DNA of 8,011 nt, taken from DATKDF01 sp035512795 (GTDB taxonomy: Bacteria > Acidobacteriota > Vicinamibacteria > Vicinamibacterales > SCN-69-37). A program made the translations under genes and the position numbers. Each line of letters opens with the position of its first letter. Position 1 is the stretch's first letter. This document shows, in pieces, positions 6,641 to 8,011 of this stretch. Location: contig DATKDF010000026.1 in the NCBI GenBank assembly GCA_035512795.1, forward strand, positions 1 to 8,011, given 5' to 3'. Under the pieces are notes generated by a model. The model was not told the origin of the DNA. It ran no database searches and saw only the letters and a list, made by a program, of their open reading frames with translations.

Positions 6641-6650
6641 ACCACTCAGG

Positions 6651-8011
6651 TCAGTTCCCGCCGAGTATTCCGTGCGGTTCCCGCGCCGCCGCGCGTCGGG
6701 CCGGCCACCAGATGGCGGCGAGGCCGCACGCGGTGAAGAGGGCTGCGGCGCTGGCGAGCGCCGCCGGATCGGCCGGCGCCACGTCGTGCAGGTAGCTCTC
6801 CAGGAGGCGGCCGAGCGCAGTGGCGCCCCAGACGCCGGCCAGCACGCCGCCGGCCAGGACCAGCGCGCCTTGCCGGACGAAGAGGCGCGACACGTCCCGC
6901 GGCGATGCGCCGACGGCCACCCGGATCGCGATCTCGTGCCGCCGCTGCTCGGTGGCGTACGCAATGACGCCGTGCAGGCCGACCAGCGCGAGGAGCGACG
7001 CCACCACGGCGAACACCCCGAGCAGGCGCGCGAGAAAGCGAGGCGCCGCGCGTTCCCCTTCGAGCATCACGCCGAGCCACCGCGGCGTCCCCGTCGCCGC
7101 CTCGATGTCGACCGCGCCGACGGCCTCGCGCAGGTCGGTGTCCCACCCCGACGCCTGCGGATTGCGCACGTAGATGTACGCGAAGTGGCCCGGCTGCTGC
7201 GGGAAGGGGACGTAGGCGTCGAGCCGGTCCTCGTCGGTGTGCGTCTGGCGCACGTCATTGACGACGCCGATCACACGCCGCGTGGCCGTCGGCCGGCCTT
7301 CGCTGTTGTGGAACACCAGTGATTGCCCGACGGCGGGTGCGCCGGCCCACATCCGTCCGGCGAGCGACTCGCTGACGACGACCACGGGCTCGCCGGCGGC
7401 GGTGTCGCGCGCGTCGAACAGACGTCCATCCCACGTGCGGATGCCGAGCGCGCCGAAGTATCCGCCCGTGACCGCCTGCACGCCCACCGGCTCGGGATCC
7501 GCGGCCCCGGCCATCGCGCGTACCGGCACCCGCGGTGCCGGTTGGAGCGGCCACCAGTTCCCGATGCCGGTGGCCGTGCTGCCGCCGATGCCGGCGATCG
7601 CCGCCGACACGCGTTCGACGAAGGCGGCCTGGCTGGCCGCGTCGGGATACGACCGCTGCCGCGTGGCCAGGCTCGCCGTCGCCACCCGGTCGGCCTCGAA
7701 GCCGAAGTCGACGTCGAGCATGCCGATTGCGCTGCGGACCATCAGCGCCGCGCCTGACAGCAGGGTAAGCGACGCGGCCACCTCGACGCCGATGAGAAAC
7801 GACCGCGCCCGTCGCGACCCGCGCGACTCGCCGCCCGACCGATCGTGGCCGAGCGTCAGGCCGGGCCGCGAGAGTTTAAGCAACGCGAGCGGCAGCACCG
7901 TGAACACCAGGACGATCACCAGCGCCGTCGCCGCCGTGAGCCACAGCACCGTGGTGTCGATCGCGAGCGTGTCGACGCCGCCGGGGACGCGGCGGCCGAG
8001 GAACGACTCGA
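6651..8011 (-). CDS. MacB/FtsX-type ABC transporter permease (acidobacterial orphan-permease type), 5' partial
   Basis: This is an inner-membrane permease of the MacB_PCD/FtsX family. The frame is open to the window edge, so its N-terminal part lies beyond 8011; about 452 residues are visible. A GTG at 7949 is not taken as the start because conserved-looking sequence (RVPGGVDTLAIDTT) precedes it. Numbering from that GTG, there is a TM at about 2-24 and a second at about 50-71 (SFLIGVEVAASLTLLSGAAL), preceded by the basic SRGSRRAR. A periplasmic MacB_PCD domain spans about 72-305, including VIGVVNDVRQ (226-235). The C-terminal FtsX domain has TMs near 308-331, 362-383 and 398-416, with the cytoplasmic motif EIAIRVAVGA (339-348). 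The visible half matches the second half of the duplicated acidobacterial permeases. Substrate and ATPase partner are unknown. It converges on the flavoprotein gene with a 10-bp gap and no terminator between. Confidence 0.9.
   Translation of the reverse strand, partial: ESFLGRRVPGGVDTLAIDTTVLWLTAATALVIVLVFTVLPLALLKLSRPGLTLGHDRSGGESRGSRRARSFLIGVEVAASLTLLSGAALMVRSAIGMLDVDFGFEADRVATASLATRQRSYPDAASQAAFVERVSAAIAGIGGSTATGIGNWWPLQPAPRVPVRAMAGAADPEPVGVQAVTGGYFGALGIRTWDGRLFDARDTAAGEPVVVVSESLAGRMWAGAPAVGQSLVFHNSEGRPTATRRVIGVVNDVRQTHTDEDRLDAYVPFPQQPGHFAYIYVRNPQASGWDTDLREAVGAVDIEAATGTPRWLGVMLEGERAAPRFLARLLGVFAVVASLLALVGLHGVIAYATEQRRHEIAIRVAVGASPRDVSRLFVRQGALVLAGGVLAGVWGATALGRLLESYLHDVAPADPAALASAAALFTACGLAAIWWPARRAAAREPHGILGGN

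Noticed and set aside
6641..6650. A bidirectional terminator between the flavoprotein and permease stops.
   Set aside because: Ten bases with only a very short imperfect pairing and no T-tract do not support one.
6638..6660. GAACCAC just after the flavoprotein stop as a remnant of the 167-bp element.
   Set aside because: Only seven bases match and the flanks differ, so chance is the simplest explanation.
5921..6964. Minus-strand open frame of 347 codons spanning the flavoprotein end and the permease end.
   Set aside because: It overlaps two well-supported genes in another frame and has low-complexity Arg/Ala/Ser composition.

Overview
The window is GC-rich DNA with no RNA genes, CRISPR array or recognisable insertion-sequence transposase. 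The MacB-like permease on the minus strand resembles the long orphan permeases that are abundant in Acidobacteriota. Together with the base composition and the Tat-exported flavoprotein/small-subunit pair, this suggests a soil or sediment acidobacterium, perhaps Vicinamibacteria. That placement is inference; the window has no phylogenetic marker.

Layout. 2-502 (+) is the end of an AlkA-type 3-methyladenine DNA glycosylase. It converges, with a 14-bp gap, on a monoheme cytochrome c lipoprotein at 517-1092 (-). A 106-bp divergent region separates the cytochrome from a membrane sensor kinase-like protein at 1199-2623 (+), whose phosphoacceptor histidine appears to be missing. Thirteen bases later a Tat-exported GMC-family flavoprotein begins at a GTG (2637-4217, +). 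A 167-bp inverted-repeat element (4213-4379) supplies that gene's stop codon, and a second perfect short hairpin follows at 4389-4410. Next comes a two-gene unit: a Tat-signal small subunit of the gluconate 2-dehydrogenase subunit 3 family (4450-5043) and a GMC-type catalytic flavoprotein with a four-cysteine iron-sulfur motif (5066-6640). The window closes with the C-terminal part of a MacB/FtsX-type ABC permease (6651 to beyond 8011, -), convergent with the flavoprotein at a 10-bp gap.

How the genes may fit together. The middle of the window looks like a periplasmic oxidation module. Two GMC flavoproteins are probably exported through Tat, one with its own signal and one carried by its small subunit. 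A lipid-anchored cytochrome c nearby could accept electrons. The sensor protein lies between the cytochrome and the flavoproteins and could sense the redox state or the substrate. Substrates cannot be read from the sequence. The glycosylase and the permease appear unrelated to this module.

Most worth checking: the kinase without its histidine, the REPIN/MITE-like hairpin that overlaps a stop codon, the CxxCxxCxxCP cluster in the second flavoprotein, and the altered FAD and active-site residues in the first.
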